NCBI RefSeq assembly: GCF_011601275.1
Contig: NZ_JAAOLY010000017.1
Coordinates: 1-64,000 of the forward strand
Source: Janthinobacterium lividum
GTDB taxonomy: Bacteria > Pseudomonadota > Gammaproteobacteria > Burkholderiales > Burkholderiaceae_D
Direction: 5' to 3'
Length of the DNA stretch: 64,000 bases
Part shown: in pieces, positions 8,873 through 17,148 of the stretch
How positions within the stretch are numbered: position 1 is the first letter of the stretch
Layout: every line of letters begins with the position of its first letter
The notes under the pieces: generated by a model
Told to the model about the DNA's origin: nothing
The model's input: the letters and a program-made list of their open reading frames with translations, nothing else
Databases searched by the model: none
Position numbers and translations under genes: made by a program

Positions 8873-9225
8873 TGGAACTGCTGTCGAACTTCCTCGTCTT
8901 CGCCTTGTGCTATGCGGGCCTGTCTTCGCTGTGCCTGGCGATGGACCGCCACTATGCCGACCTGCACGGACGCGGCGCGGAACCGCCCGCGCCGCTGCGC
9001 CGCCGCCTGCAGTGGGCCGGCTGGCTGGCGCTGGCGGCCGGCCTGGCCTGGGCCATGCACATCGCGGGCGGCGGCTATGGCCTCGTCTACTGGGTCGGCA
9101 GCCTGACGGGCTGCGGCTTGCTGCTCATCTGGCTGCTGCCCTATGCGCCCCACCAGGCCATGCGCCTGGCGCGCATGATCGGCGTGGCGGCCTTGCTGGC
9201 CGCCGTCGCGCTGGCAGTGCTGTAA
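8872..9225 (+). CDS. DUF3325 inner-membrane protein
   Basis: 117-residue membrane protein with three predicted helices (residues about 3-18, 41-60 and 64-82) and a fourth at the C-terminus (GVAALLAAVALAVL). It fits the DUF3325 family, whose members sit directly after PepSY reductases in siderophore clusters. Its start overlaps the reductase stop by one base, so the two are translated together, and the sigma gene starts only five bases after its stop. Its exact role is unknown; membrane partner of the reductase is the simplest reading. Confidence 0.75.
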   Translation: MELLSNFLVFALCYAGLSSLCLAMDRHYADLHGRGAEPPAPLRRRLQWAGWLALAAGLAWAMHIAGGGYGLVYWVGSLTGCGLLLIWLLPYAPHQAMRLARMIGVAALLAAVALAVL

Positions 9226-9230
9226 CGATC

Positions 9231-9758
9231 ATGTCCATGCAACCCCTGCTGCCCACGCAGCTGGAAAGCCATTACCGCGCACACCACGGCTGGCTGGCGC
9301 ACTGGCTGCAGCGGCGTCTGGGCAATGCTGCCGAGGCGGCCGACCTGATGCATGATACCTTTGCCCGCCTGTTGGCCGGCGCGCCCATGCAGCCGCACAC
9401 GCCGGCCATGCGCGCGCCCAAGGCTTACCTGGCGACCGTCGCCAAACACCTGCTGATCAACCACTTGCGCCGCCAGTCGCTGGAACGCGCGTGGCTGGCC
9501 GCGCTGGCAGCCCTGCCCGAACAGCATGCGCCATCGACCGAGCAGGGCGCGGAAATCCTGCAGGCGCTGCAAGCGGTCGACGCCATGCTCGACGGCCTGA
9601 AACCGAAGGTGCGCGCCGTCTTCATCATGGCGCAGATCAAAGGCCATGCCTATGCGGACATCGCCGCGCAGCTGGGCATCGGCGAGCGCTCCGTGAAACG
9701 CTACATGGCCGAGGCGCTGACCGAATGCGTGCTGCTGGCGCAGGACCTGCCGGCATGA
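9231..9758 (+). CDS. FecI-type ECF sigma factor
   Basis: 175-residue extracytoplasmic-function sigma factor of the iron-starvation group. Region 2 is visible at about residues 10-75 (HHGWLAHWLQRRLGNAAEAADLMHDTF, then KAYLATVAKHLLINHLRR), and region 4 at about 115-165 (LKPKVRAVFIMAQIKGHAYADIAAQLGIGERSVKRYM, a helix-turn-helix for the -35 box). The ATG at 9231 follows the previous stop by five bases; an in-frame ATG at 9237 is the alternative. The stop overlaps the FecR start by four bases. It should activate the receptor gene at 10800 when that receptor is occupied. Its place at the end of a Fur-controlled run means iron starvation should raise its level. Confidence 0.9.
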   Translation: MSMQPLLPTQLESHYRAHHGWLAHWLQRRLGNAAEAADLMHDTFARLLAGAPMQPHTPAMRAPKAYLATVAKHLLINHLRRQSLERAWLAALAALPEQHAPSTEQGAEILQALQAVDAMLDGLKPKVRAVFIMAQIKGHAYADIAAQLGIGERSVKRYMAEALTECVLLAQDLPA

Positions 9759-10708
9759 GCGCGGCCGCTACGCCATATCCACCGTTGTCGCGCAAGGTGG
9801 CGTGCCAGGCCGTCGAATGGTATTTGCTGGAGCAGTCGGGCCAGGCCACGCCGGACGACCTGGCCGCCAGCGCCCGGTGGCGCGAGGGCGACCCGGAACA
9901 CGCGCGCGCCTGGAACAGAGTGCAGCAGGTGAGCCAGACGGCCGGCCTGCTGCCGCCGGAGCTGGCCGTGCCCGTGCTGCGCCGGCCGCAGCGCCGCGTG
10001 GCCGTGCAAGTGCTGCTGGCGCTGATGGCGGCGCCCGCCGCCTGGGTGCTGGTGCGCCACGAAATGCTGGCCGATTACCGCAGCGGCGTGGGCGAACGGC
10101 GCGAAGTATCGCTGCCCGATGGCGGCACCCTCGTGCTCAACACGGACAGCGCCGTCGATGTGGCGTATGGCACCGGCGAACGCCGGCTGACCCTGCGCCG
10201 CGGCGAAGTGCTGGTGCAGACGCGCCCCGACCATGCGGGCAGCCGCCCTTTCATCGTCGCCACCTGCCATGGCCGCATCCGCGCGCTGGGCACGCGCTTC
10301 ACCGTGCGCGTCGACGACGACGGCAGCCGCGTGACGGTGCTCGAACACGCGGTGGAAATCACGCCGCGCGCGCCATCGGCCACCGTGCGCACAGTGACAG
10401 AGGGCCAGCAAAGCCGTTTCGACGCCAGCCACGCCAGCCTGCCCGCGCCAGCACCGCCGCAGTCCGACGCATGGACGCGCGGCATGCTGGCGGCGCAGGA
10501 CATGCGCCTCGACGCCTTCGCCCTTGAGCTGTCACGCTACCGCCCCGGCCTGCTGCGCGTGGAGCCGCAAGTGGCGGGCTTGCGCCTGTCGGGCGCCTTC
10601 CGGCTCGACGACACGGACGCCGTGCTGGACAGCCTGGCGCGCATGCTGCCCGTCGACGTGCTGTACCGCACCCCGTACTGGGTCACCATCGCGGCCCGCA
10701 AAAAATAA
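9755..10708 (+). CDS. FecR-family anti-sigma regulator
   Basis: 317-residue partner of the FecI gene it overlaps (ATGA at 9755-9758). The cytoplasmic N-terminal DUF4880 part carries AVEWYLLEQSGQATPDDLAASARWREGDPEHARAWNR. A single membrane helix lies near residues 88-103 (VLLALMAAPAAWVLV). The periplasmic FecR domain follows (SLPDGGTLVLNTDSAVDVAYG, then RALGTRFTVRVDD), and the C-terminal segment LRLSGAFRLDDTDAVLDSLARMLPV would contact the STN domain of the receptor encoded next. Function, by family: sequester the sigma factor until the receptor signals, then be processed so that sigma is released. Confidence 0.9.
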   Translation: MSAAATPYPPLSRKVACQAVEWYLLEQSGQATPDDLAASARWREGDPEHARAWNRVQQVSQTAGLLPPELAVPVLRRPQRRVAVQVLLALMAAPAAWVLVRHEMLADYRSGVGERREVSLPDGGTLVLNTDSAVDVAYGTGERRLTLRRGEVLVQTRPDHAGSRPFIVATCHGRIRALGTRFTVRVDDDGSRVTVLEHAVEITPRAPSATVRTVTEGQQSRFDASHASLPAPAPPQSDAWTRGMLAAQDMRLDAFALELSRYRPGLLRVEPQVAGLRLSGAFRLDDTDAVLDSLARMLPVDVLYRTPYWVTIAARKK

Positions 10709-10712
10709 TTGT

Positions 10713-10740
10713 TAAAAATCGGCCCTTTTTTCCGCCGTGA
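10713..10740 (+). promoter_or_regulatory. candidate iron-starvation sigma promoter
   Basis: TAAAAATC (10713-10720) right after the FecR stop, with CGT at 10736-10738, exactly 16 bases after AAAAT. This matches the TAAAT-N16-CGT layout described for PvdS-type sigma factors. It lies 87 bases before the receptor start. The same octamer occurs at nearly the same distance before the receptor at 1159. Confidence 0.4.
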
Positions 10741-10799
10741 CCTGTCCTGAGGGTATTACAACGATACCTTACAACGACACTTACCGGAAAGGCCAGACC

Positions 10800-13247
10800 A
10801 TGCACCCACCCCGTTTGACTCCCCTCGCGCGCGCCATCGGCAGCGCCGTGATCCTGCTGTCGCTGGCGCAGGCGCCGGCCATGGCGGCCGATGCCAGCGC
10901 GCCAGCCGCCGCGCAAACGACCTTCCACGTGCCGGCCGGCGAGCTGTCCGCCGCCATCGCCAGCTTTGCCATCGAAGCAAAAGTGAGCGTGGGCGCGGCG
11001 GCCGAACTGCTGCAAGGCGTGCGCACGCCGGGCCTGAGCGGCAGCTACACGGTGCCGCAGGCACTGGCGCGCCTGCTGGCCGGCACGGGCCTCGATGCAC
11101 TGCCCAGCGGGGAACGCAGCTACGTGCTGCGCAAGGCCGGTACCGCATCGACCGGCGCGCCGATTGCCGCCACCCTGGACGAAGTGGCCGTCAGTTCCAG
11201 CGCCCTGCGCGACGGCACCACGGAAGGCAGGCGCGGCTACGCGGGCCTGACCAGCGCCACGCGCCTGAACCTGTCGCTGCGCGAAACGCCGCAGGCCGTC
11301 AGCGTCATCACGCGCCAGCAGATCGACGACCAGGGCTTGCGCACCTTGCAGGACGTACTGGTGCAGGCGCCCGGCATCACGGTCGACCATTCGTCGAGCA
11401 CGCGCGAATACGACCAGGTATTTTCACGCGGCTTCGAAGTGACGTCGTACATGTTCGACGGCATCCCGACCAGCAAGAACCTGGAAGCGCGCACCTACGA
11501 CATGGCCATCTACGATCGCGTCGAAATCATCCGCGGCGCCACTGGCCTGATCAGCGGTACGGGCAGCCCATCGGCCGCCGTCAACCTGGTGCGCAAGCGC
11601 CCGGGCCGAAGCTTTGCCGCCACGGCCGGTGCGCAACTGGGATCATGGGACCGCTATCGCATCGAAGGCGACGTCTCGACGCCCTTGACGGCGGACGGCA
11701 AGGTACGCGCGCGCCTCGTCGCCGCGCATGAAGACCAGCGCTCGTTCATCGACCGCTACCGGCAGAAAAAGGACGTGCTGTACGCCATCGTCGAAGCGGA
11801 CCTGACGCCGTCGACGGTGCTCAGCGCCGGCATCAACTACCAGCAGGAAAAGCTCAGGGGCGCGGGCCGCGAATTCCCCATCTTCTACAGCGACGGCTCG
11901 CAGACGCGCTTTCCCCGCTCGATGAACGGCACAACCGCGTGGAGCACGTATGACCGCGAACAGAGCATGCTGTTCGCCACCCTCGACCATTATTTCGACA
12001 ACGACTGGATCGCCAAGCTGGCCGTCAGCCGCAGCAGCAACCAGTACGATGCCTTGCAGGGTTTTTCCGGCAATGGCTACCCGGACCGCGTGACGGGCGG
12101 CGGCATGCGGCTGTGGCTGGCCAACTGGCACAGCAAGCCACAACAGACCTCGCTCGACGCGTACGTCAGCGGACCGTTCCAGGCCTTCGGCCGCCAGCAC
12201 GAACTGGTGCTGGGCGTGAGCGCCTCGGAACTCGAGACGAATAGCCCCATCTATCCGGGCTGGCGCCTGGCCGGCTATGACCATGCGGTGCCGAATATCC
12301 ACGCCTGGAACGGCGCCATGCCGGTGCCCGACTACAGCGGCACACGCCTGGGCAGCGCGTACGACAAGGAGCGCGAAAGCGGCTTGTACTCGACCCTGCG
12401 CCTGCGCCCGACGGACGCGCTGTCGGTGATTCTGGGCGCGCGCCTGTCATACTGGAAGCGCGACATCCGCAGCGATTACGATACCGACACGGACCTGTAC
12501 GACGCGATGCGCGAAAACGGCAAGATCACGCCGTATGCGGGCCTCGTCTACGACCTGGGCCGAAACTGGTCGGCCTATGCCAGCTACACCAGCATCTTCA
12601 CGCCGCAAAGCCAGCGCGACGTCAACAGCCGCTTCCTGGCGCCGCTGGAAGGCAAGAACTACGAAGTGGGCGCCAAGGGCGAATTCTTCGGCGGCAAGCT
12701 CACCACGAGCGCCGCCGTCTTCCAGCTGAAGCAGGAAAACCTGGCCGAAGCCGATCCGGGCAATGTCTGGATCATCGGCACGGGCGGCGGTTCGTACGCC
12801 TATCACACGGTCAAGGGCGCCACCACGCGTGGCTTCGAGGCGGAAGTATCGGGCCAGTTGCGCCCCGACTGGCAGCTGACGGCCAGTTATGCGCATAGCC
12901 GCATCCGCAATGCCGCCGGCGCACGCATCCAGACCAACCAGCCGCAAAACATGATCAAGCTGTGGACCACCTGGCGCCTGGCGCAAGGCATGCCTGGCCT
13001 GGTGCTGGGCGGCGGCGTGAACTGGCAGAGCGATATCTACATGGATGACCGCGGGCCGAATGGCGAACGCTTCACGCAAAAGGCGTATGCGGTGGCGGGA
13101 CTGATGGCGCAGTACCAGGTCAGCAAGCAGCTGGTGGCGACACTGAACGTCAACAACATCTTCGACAAGACGTACTATTCGACGGGCATGGGCGGCTACT
13201 ACGGCGATCCGCGCAACGCTATGCTGTCGCTGCGCTATCAGTTCTGA
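10800..13247 (+). CDS. TonB-dependent siderophore receptor with signalling (STN) domain
   Basis: 815-residue ferric-siderophore receptor, the FecA-like member of the adjacent FecI-FecR set. A signal peptide (AIGSAVILLSLAQAPAMA) is followed by an STN domain (about 38-115, FHVPAGELSAAIASFAIEA), TonB box region (ATLDEVAVSSSA), plug (RETPQAVSVITRQQIDDQG) and a barrel ending AMLSLRYQF. The ATG at 10800 has GGAAAGG upstream at 10787-10793. The gene overlaps the end of the convergent GGDEF/EAL gene by ten bases. Its barrel resembles that of the receptor at 3857 in many loops, so the two may take related hydroxamate-type siderophores; that is a guess. Confidence 0.9.
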   Translation: MHPPRLTPLARAIGSAVILLSLAQAPAMAADASAPAAAQTTFHVPAGELSAAIASFAIEAKVSVGAAAELLQGVRTPGLSGSYTVPQALARLLAGTGLDALPSGERSYVLRKAGTASTGAPIAATLDEVAVSSSALRDGTTEGRRGYAGLTSATRLNLSLRETPQAVSVITRQQIDDQGLRTLQDVLVQAPGITVDHSSSTREYDQVFSRGFEVTSYMFDGIPTSKNLEARTYDMAIYDRVEIIRGATGLISGTGSPSAAVNLVRKRPGRSFAATAGAQLGSWDRYRIEGDVSTPLTADGKVRARLVAAHEDQRSFIDRYRQKKDVLYAIVEADLTPSTVLSAGINYQQEKLRGAGREFPIFYSDGSQTRFPRSMNGTTAWSTYDREQSMLFATLDHYFDNDWIAKLAVSRSSNQYDALQGFSGNGYPDRVTGGGMRLWLANWHSKPQQTSLDAYVSGPFQAFGRQHELVLGVSASELETNSPIYPGWRLAGYDHAVPNIHAWNGAMPVPDYSGTRLGSAYDKERESGLYSTLRLRPTDALSVILGARLSYWKRDIRSDYDTDTDLYDAMRENGKITPYAGLVYDLGRNWSAYASYTSIFTPQSQRDVNSRFLAPLEGKNYEVGAKGEFFGGKLTTSAAVFQLKQENLAEADPGNVWIIGTGGGSYAYHTVKGATTRGFEAEVSGQLRPDWQLTASYAHSRIRNAAGARIQTNQPQNMIKLWTTWRLAQGMPGLVLGGGVNWQSDIYMDDRGPNGERFTQKAYAVAGLMAQYQVSKQLVATLNVNNIFDKTYYSTGMGGYYGDPRNAMLSLRYQF

Positions 13248-15052
13248 ATGGCTTCGCTACTTTTGAGCCGCGCCTCGATGTCCTCGGGCGCCACGGCGCG
13301 GCCGAGAAAATAGCCAAACGCTTCATCGCAGCCCATCTCGGCCAGCAGTTCCAGCTGCTCGCCGCTTTCCACGCCGCCGGCGATGGTGCGCAGTCCGAGC
13401 GTGCGCGCCATCGCCACGATGGCGCGCACCATGGCGCTGTCGCCGCCCGGCTTGCCCAGGTCGTCGACGAAGCACTTTTCGATCTTGACGGCATCCGTGG
13501 GAAAGCGTTTCAGGTAAGTAAGCGAGGCGTCGCCCGTGCCGAAATCGCTGATGGCGATCGCCATGCCCAGCTGGCGGAACTGGCGCAGTATCAGCTCGCA
13601 ATTCTGGCTGCTGTCGATCAGGATGCCGGCGGCGATTTCCAGTTCGATGCAATGGCCAGGCACGCCGGCCGCCTCCAGCGCGGCGGCGAAATTGCGCGCG
13701 ATATCGCGCTGGTAGAACTGGCGCGCCGACAGGCTGACGGACACGGTCAGCATCTGCCCCTGCGCGATCCAGCTGCGCGCCTGCTCCACGGCAGTGGCCA
13801 GCACCCAGGCGCCCACGGGCAGGATCAAGGCGCTTTCCTCCAGCACCGGCAAAAAGTCGAGCGGCATCATCAGGCCCAGTTCCGGGTGCTTCCAGCGCAG
13901 CAGCGCCTTCACGCCCGTGATCCTGCGCGTCTTCAAGTCCATGCGCGGCTGGTAGTACAGCACGAATTCATTGCGTTCGAGCGCGTGGCGCAGGGCCGTC
14001 TCGAGGATGGTGCGCGAATACGACTGCGTCTGCATGCGCGGCGCATAGCGCTGGCAAGTACCGGGCGCGTGGCGCTTGGCCGCATACATGGCCAGGTCGG
14101 CCTTTTCGATCAGCGCATTGACGTCGTCGTCGTCGTCCGGGTACAGGGCCACGCCCACGCTGGCCGCCACCGACAGGCTGTATTCGCCGATGACGAAAGG
14201 CGCGGCGATGGCGCGGACGATTTTCTCCGCCACCCGCTCGGCATCGTGCGCCGTGCGCAATTCCGTCAGCAGGATGATGAATTCGTCACCGCCCTGGCGC
14301 GCCACCGTGTCGACCTTGCGCACGCACTGCTGCACCCGGCGCGCAAACTCCGTCAGCACCTGGTCGCCAACGTCGTGTCCAAGGCTGTCGTTGATGGATT
14401 TGAAGCGGTCGATGTCGACGAACAGCACGGCGAGCAAACCCTGGTGGCGGCGCGCGTAGGCAATGCCATGCTCGAAGCGGATCTGGAAATGCAAACGGTT
14501 CGGCAGCCCCGTCAAGCCGTCGTGGTGGGCGATGAATTCCAGCTGCTGCTCGGCGCGCCGGCGCGCCGACACGTCGTGCAGCAGCAGCACCGCGCCGCCC
14601 TGCGCCAGTGGCGCACAGCTGTACTGCACGTCGATGCGCTTGCCGTCGAGATGGCGCAGCAGCACGGCGCCGCGCGCCACTTCCAGCACTTCCTGCCGCG
14701 CCACGCAGTCGCGCACCTGGCGCGCCGCATCGATGGGCGTGCCGTCCTGGAACAGCGGCAGCAGCTGCGTCACGGCCTGGCCCGGGCCATCGCCGCCCAT
14801 CAGCCCGCCCATGGCGCTGGCGCGGGGATTCAGGTACCGCACCACGCCATCGCGGTCGGTGCCGATAACGGCCGCCGGAAGCGCATGCAGCAACGCCAGC
14901 GCATCGGCCATGCGCTGCGCCTGGGCCGCCTGCAGCACCACGCCCGTCGCATGGCGCATGCGCCACGTGCGCACCGCCCGCCACTGGCAGGCCAGCAGCA
15001 CGGCGAGCGCCATGGCCAAGGCCAGGCACAACGCCAACAGCAGCGCCGTCAT
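13238..15052 (-). CDS. GGDEF/EAL protein with an eroded EAL site
   Basis: 604-residue membrane protein: one N-terminal helix (about 3-23), a PAS-like domain (50-160), GGDEF (170-330) and EAL (345-595). The cyclase half looks active: GGDEF at 254-258, VDIDRFKSINDSLGHDVGDQ for GTP/metal binding, and an RxxD product-inhibition site (RKVD, 245-248) five residues upstream. The phosphodiesterase half has lost its metal ligands: EAL reads KAL (Lys382), the Asn of VNLSARQ is Ser440, EITE is EIAA (Ala475), DDFGTG is SDFGTG (Ser502), KID is KIE, and AEGVE is AGGVE. The likely role is c-di-GMP synthesis, with EAL kept as a structural or binding module. It runs convergent with the receptor gene, their ends overlapping by ten bases. 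Confidence 0.9.
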   Translation of the reverse strand: MTALLLALCLALAMALAVLLACQWRAVRTWRMRHATGVVLQAAQAQRMADALALLHALPAAVIGTDRDGVVRYLNPRASAMGGLMGGDGPGQAVTQLLPLFQDGTPIDAARQVRDCVARQEVLEVARGAVLLRHLDGKRIDVQYSCAPLAQGGAVLLLHDVSARRRAEQQLEFIAHHDGLTGLPNRLHFQIRFEHGIAYARRHQGLLAVLFVDIDRFKSINDSLGHDVGDQVLTEFARRVQQCVRKVDTVARQGGDEFIILLTELRTAHDAERVAEKIVRAIAAPFVIGEYSLSVAASVGVALYPDDDDDVNALIEKADLAMYAAKRHAPGTCQRYAPRMQTQSYSRTILETALRHALERNEFVLYYQPRMDLKTRRITGVKALLRWKHPELGLMMPLDFLPVLEESALILPVGAWVLATAVEQARSWIAQGQMLTVSVSLSARQFYQRDIARNFAAALEAAGVPGHCIELEIAAGILIDSSQNCELILRQFRQLGMAIAISDFGTGDASLTYLKRFPTDAVKIEKCFVDDLGKPGGDSAMVRAIVAMARTLGLRTIAGGVESGEQLELLAEMGCDEAFGYFLGRAVAPEDIEARLKSSEAIQN

Positions 15053-15178
15053 GCGTCACCCGGCAGGCGGAAAGTACGGAACATGGTTTTCCTTTGCAAC
15101 GTGCGCCATGCGGCCGGGCGCAGATACATGCTGAAAGGAAATAATATAAGAATTTGGGCGCGATATTTGCCTGATCGG

Positions 15179-15206
15179 GCGCCGCTTGACTGGCATCAAG
15201 CGGCGC
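15179..15206. repeat. perfect 11-bp inverted repeat
   Basis: GCGCCGCTTGA (15179-15189), spacer CTGGCA, TCAAGCGGCGC (15196-15206). It lies just downstream of the minus-strand chemotaxis relic and may be its surviving terminator hairpin, although no T run follows on that strand. Confidence 0.5.
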
Positions 15207-15220
15207 GTGGCGCGCCCGCT

Positions 15221-15553
15221 TCAGGCCAGCGACAGCGTCCTGGCCGGGGCGATGCCCGCCGGTACGGCCACGCCGGGCGTGCCGTGCAGCTTGAAGATGC
15301 TGACGGCGTCGGCCAGGCTGGCCGCCTGCTGCAGCGCGTCCGCGGCGGCGGCGGCCTGCTCCACCAGGGCCGCGTTCTGCTGCGTCACGCCATCCATCTG
15401 GCTGATGGCGATGCTGATCTGCTCGATGCCATCGCGCTGCTCCACGCTGGCCACGGCGATCTCGCCGATGATGGCGTTCACGCGCTGCACGCTGCTCACC
15501 ACGTCATCCATCGTGCGCCCCGCCTGGCAGGCCAGCACGCTGCCCTCTTCCAC
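15221..15553 (-). pseudogene. remnant of a methyl-accepting chemotaxis protein
   Basis: About 110 residues that match only the distal end of the cytoplasmic signalling domain of a chemotaxis receptor: AGRTMDDVVSSVQRVNAIIG, EIAVASVEQRDGIEQIS and QMDGVTQQNAALVEQAAAAA, followed by the usual variable tail. Everything before it (ligand domain, membrane helices, HAMP, hairpin tip) is missing, and an in-frame stop (TGA on the minus strand, 15560-15562) lies three codons upstream. The helical-bundle half present here cannot signal alone. I read it as a deletion relic lying between the GGDEF/EAL gene and the pentitol operon; the deletion may mark the point where one of these blocks was inserted. Confidence 0.8.
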
Positions 15554-15649
15554 CGTGCGTCATGCGGCGCGCCCCGTGAAAAACCAAGCAGCGCTTTCGC
15601 TAGAGAAACACTTTCAACACAGAAACAACAAATTATAAAGGAAAGTTGA

Positions 15650-17131
15650 CTATCCAGCCACGCCGTCGGCCGCAGCGCCGGCAAACTCCGCGCACAGCAG
15701 CGGATACAAACGCCTGTAGCGCGCCAGCCGTTCGTCCAGCACGGCGGACGCTTGCGGCGCGACCGTTTCCTGCACGGGCGGGCGCGTGCACACCTGCGCG
15801 GGCGGCAAGCCCGTCACGGCCATCTGCGCCAGGCGCGCCGCGCCCATGGTGCCGCCAGCCGCGCCGTGGTCGTGGCGCAGCACGTTCAAGCCCGAGGCAT
15901 TCGCGCACAGCTGCGCCCAGAAGCGGCTGCGCGAACCGCCGCCGACGAACGACGCTTCTTCCAGATGCGTGCCGGCGCTGCGCAAGGCCGCATTGCCGTC
16001 GGCCATGGCAAATGCCACGCCTTCCATCACGCTGTAGGCCAGCTCGGCGCGCCCGTGTTCCGTCGACAAACCGAAAAACACGCCGCGCGCGGAAGCGTCG
16101 TTGTGCGGCGTGCGCTCGCCGCTCAGGTAAGGCAAAAAGACGGGCGCCGTGCGCGCCTCGGCGTTTTCCGCCAGTGTCACCAGTTCGCCGATGTCGCTCG
16201 ACTGCGTCAGCCGCGCCACCCAACTGAGGCTGGAGGCGGCGCTGAGGATCACGCTCATCTGGTGCCAGCGCTCGGGCAGGCAATGGCAGAACGCGTGCAC
16301 GCCTTGGCCCGGATTCGGTGCAAAGCCGTCGCTGCCCGCGAACAGCACGCCGGACGTCCCCAGCGACAGCAGGCCGGCGCCCGGCTCCACCACGCCCAGG
16401 CCGACAGCCGCCGCCGCATTGTCGCCCGCGCCGCCGGCCAGCAGCACCGGGTGCGCGATGCCCCATTCCTGGCACAGCGAGGGCCGCACCTGCGCGGCGG
16501 CGGCGCTGCCCTCGACCAGGCGAGGCATGTGCTCGCGCGTCAAACCGGTGGCGGCCAGCATGCGCTCGGACCAGTCGCGTCTGGCCACGTCCAGCCACAG
16601 GGTGCCGGAAGCGTCGGACATGTCGGACACATACTCGCCCGTCAGGCGCAAGGCCACGTAATCCTTGGGCAGCAAGACCTTGGCCGTGGCGCGGAACAGC
16701 GATGGCTCGTATTTTTGCAGCCACAGCAGCTTGGGCGCCGTGAAACCGGGCATGGCCTGGTTGCCCGTGATGGCGCGCGACTCGGGCACCAGCGCCTCGA
16801 GTTCCACGCACTCGGCAAACGCGCGCGTGTCGTTCCACAGAATGGCCGCGCGCAGCACGTGCTGCTGCTTGTCGAGCAGGGTCGCGCCATGCATCTGGCC
16901 CGACAGGGCGATGCCGCGCAAGCCGGAAAACGCCACCGGCTGGGCCGCGCGGATGGCGGCGATGACGTCCAGGGCGGCGTGCCACCAGTCTTCGGGATTC
17001 TGTTCCGACCAGCCGGGATGGGGGCTGGACACGCGCAGGGTCACGCCGGCGCTGGCGAGGATGGTTTGGGCGTCATCGGTGAGGATGGCCTTGACTTCGG
17101 AAGTGCCGATATCGATACCGAGATAAGTCAT
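15650..17131 (-). CDS. xylB: xylulokinase
   Basis: 493-residue FGGY-family sugar kinase that phosphorylates D-xylulose to D-xylulose-5-phosphate. It has the N-terminal phosphate-binding motif GIDIGTSEVKAI (5-16), the substrate-side SGQMHGATLLD segment (about 77-87), WNDTRA, the GNQAMPGFTAPKLLWL stretch typical of xylulokinases, and the C-terminal FVGGGSRSRFWAQLCAN adenosine-binding region. Length is as expected (about 480-500). It is the last gene of the minus-strand pentitol operon, 17 bases after the AraC gene, and supplies the final step after the dehydrogenase, feeding the pentose phosphate pathway. Confidence 0.92.
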   Translation of the reverse strand: MTYLGIDIGTSEVKAILTDDAQTILASAGVTLRVSSPHPGWSEQNPEDWWHAALDVIAAIRAAQPVAFSGLRGIALSGQMHGATLLDKQQHVLRAAILWNDTRAFAECVELEALVPESRAITGNQAMPGFTAPKLLWLQKYEPSLFRATAKVLLPKDYVALRLTGEYVSDMSDASGTLWLDVARRDWSERMLAATGLTREHMPRLVEGSAAAAQVRPSLCQEWGIAHPVLLAGGAGDNAAAAVGLGVVEPGAGLLSLGTSGVLFAGSDGFAPNPGQGVHAFCHCLPERWHQMSVILSAASSLSWVARLTQSSDIGELVTLAENAEARTAPVFLPYLSGERTPHNDASARGVFFGLSTEHGRAELAYSVMEGVAFAMADGNAALRSAGTHLEEASFVGGGSRSRFWAQLCANASGLNVLRHDHGAAGGTMGAARLAQMAVTGLPPAQVCTRPPVQETVAPQASAVLDERLARYRRLYPLLCAEFAGAAADGVAG

Positions 17132-17148
17132 TTGATTCCAGAATAAAG

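Noticed and set aside
15221..15553. Chemotaxis fragment as a small functional adaptor gene.
   Set aside because: It is only the end of a receptor signalling helix, without the hairpin tip that binds CheA/CheW, and a stop lies three codons upstream.
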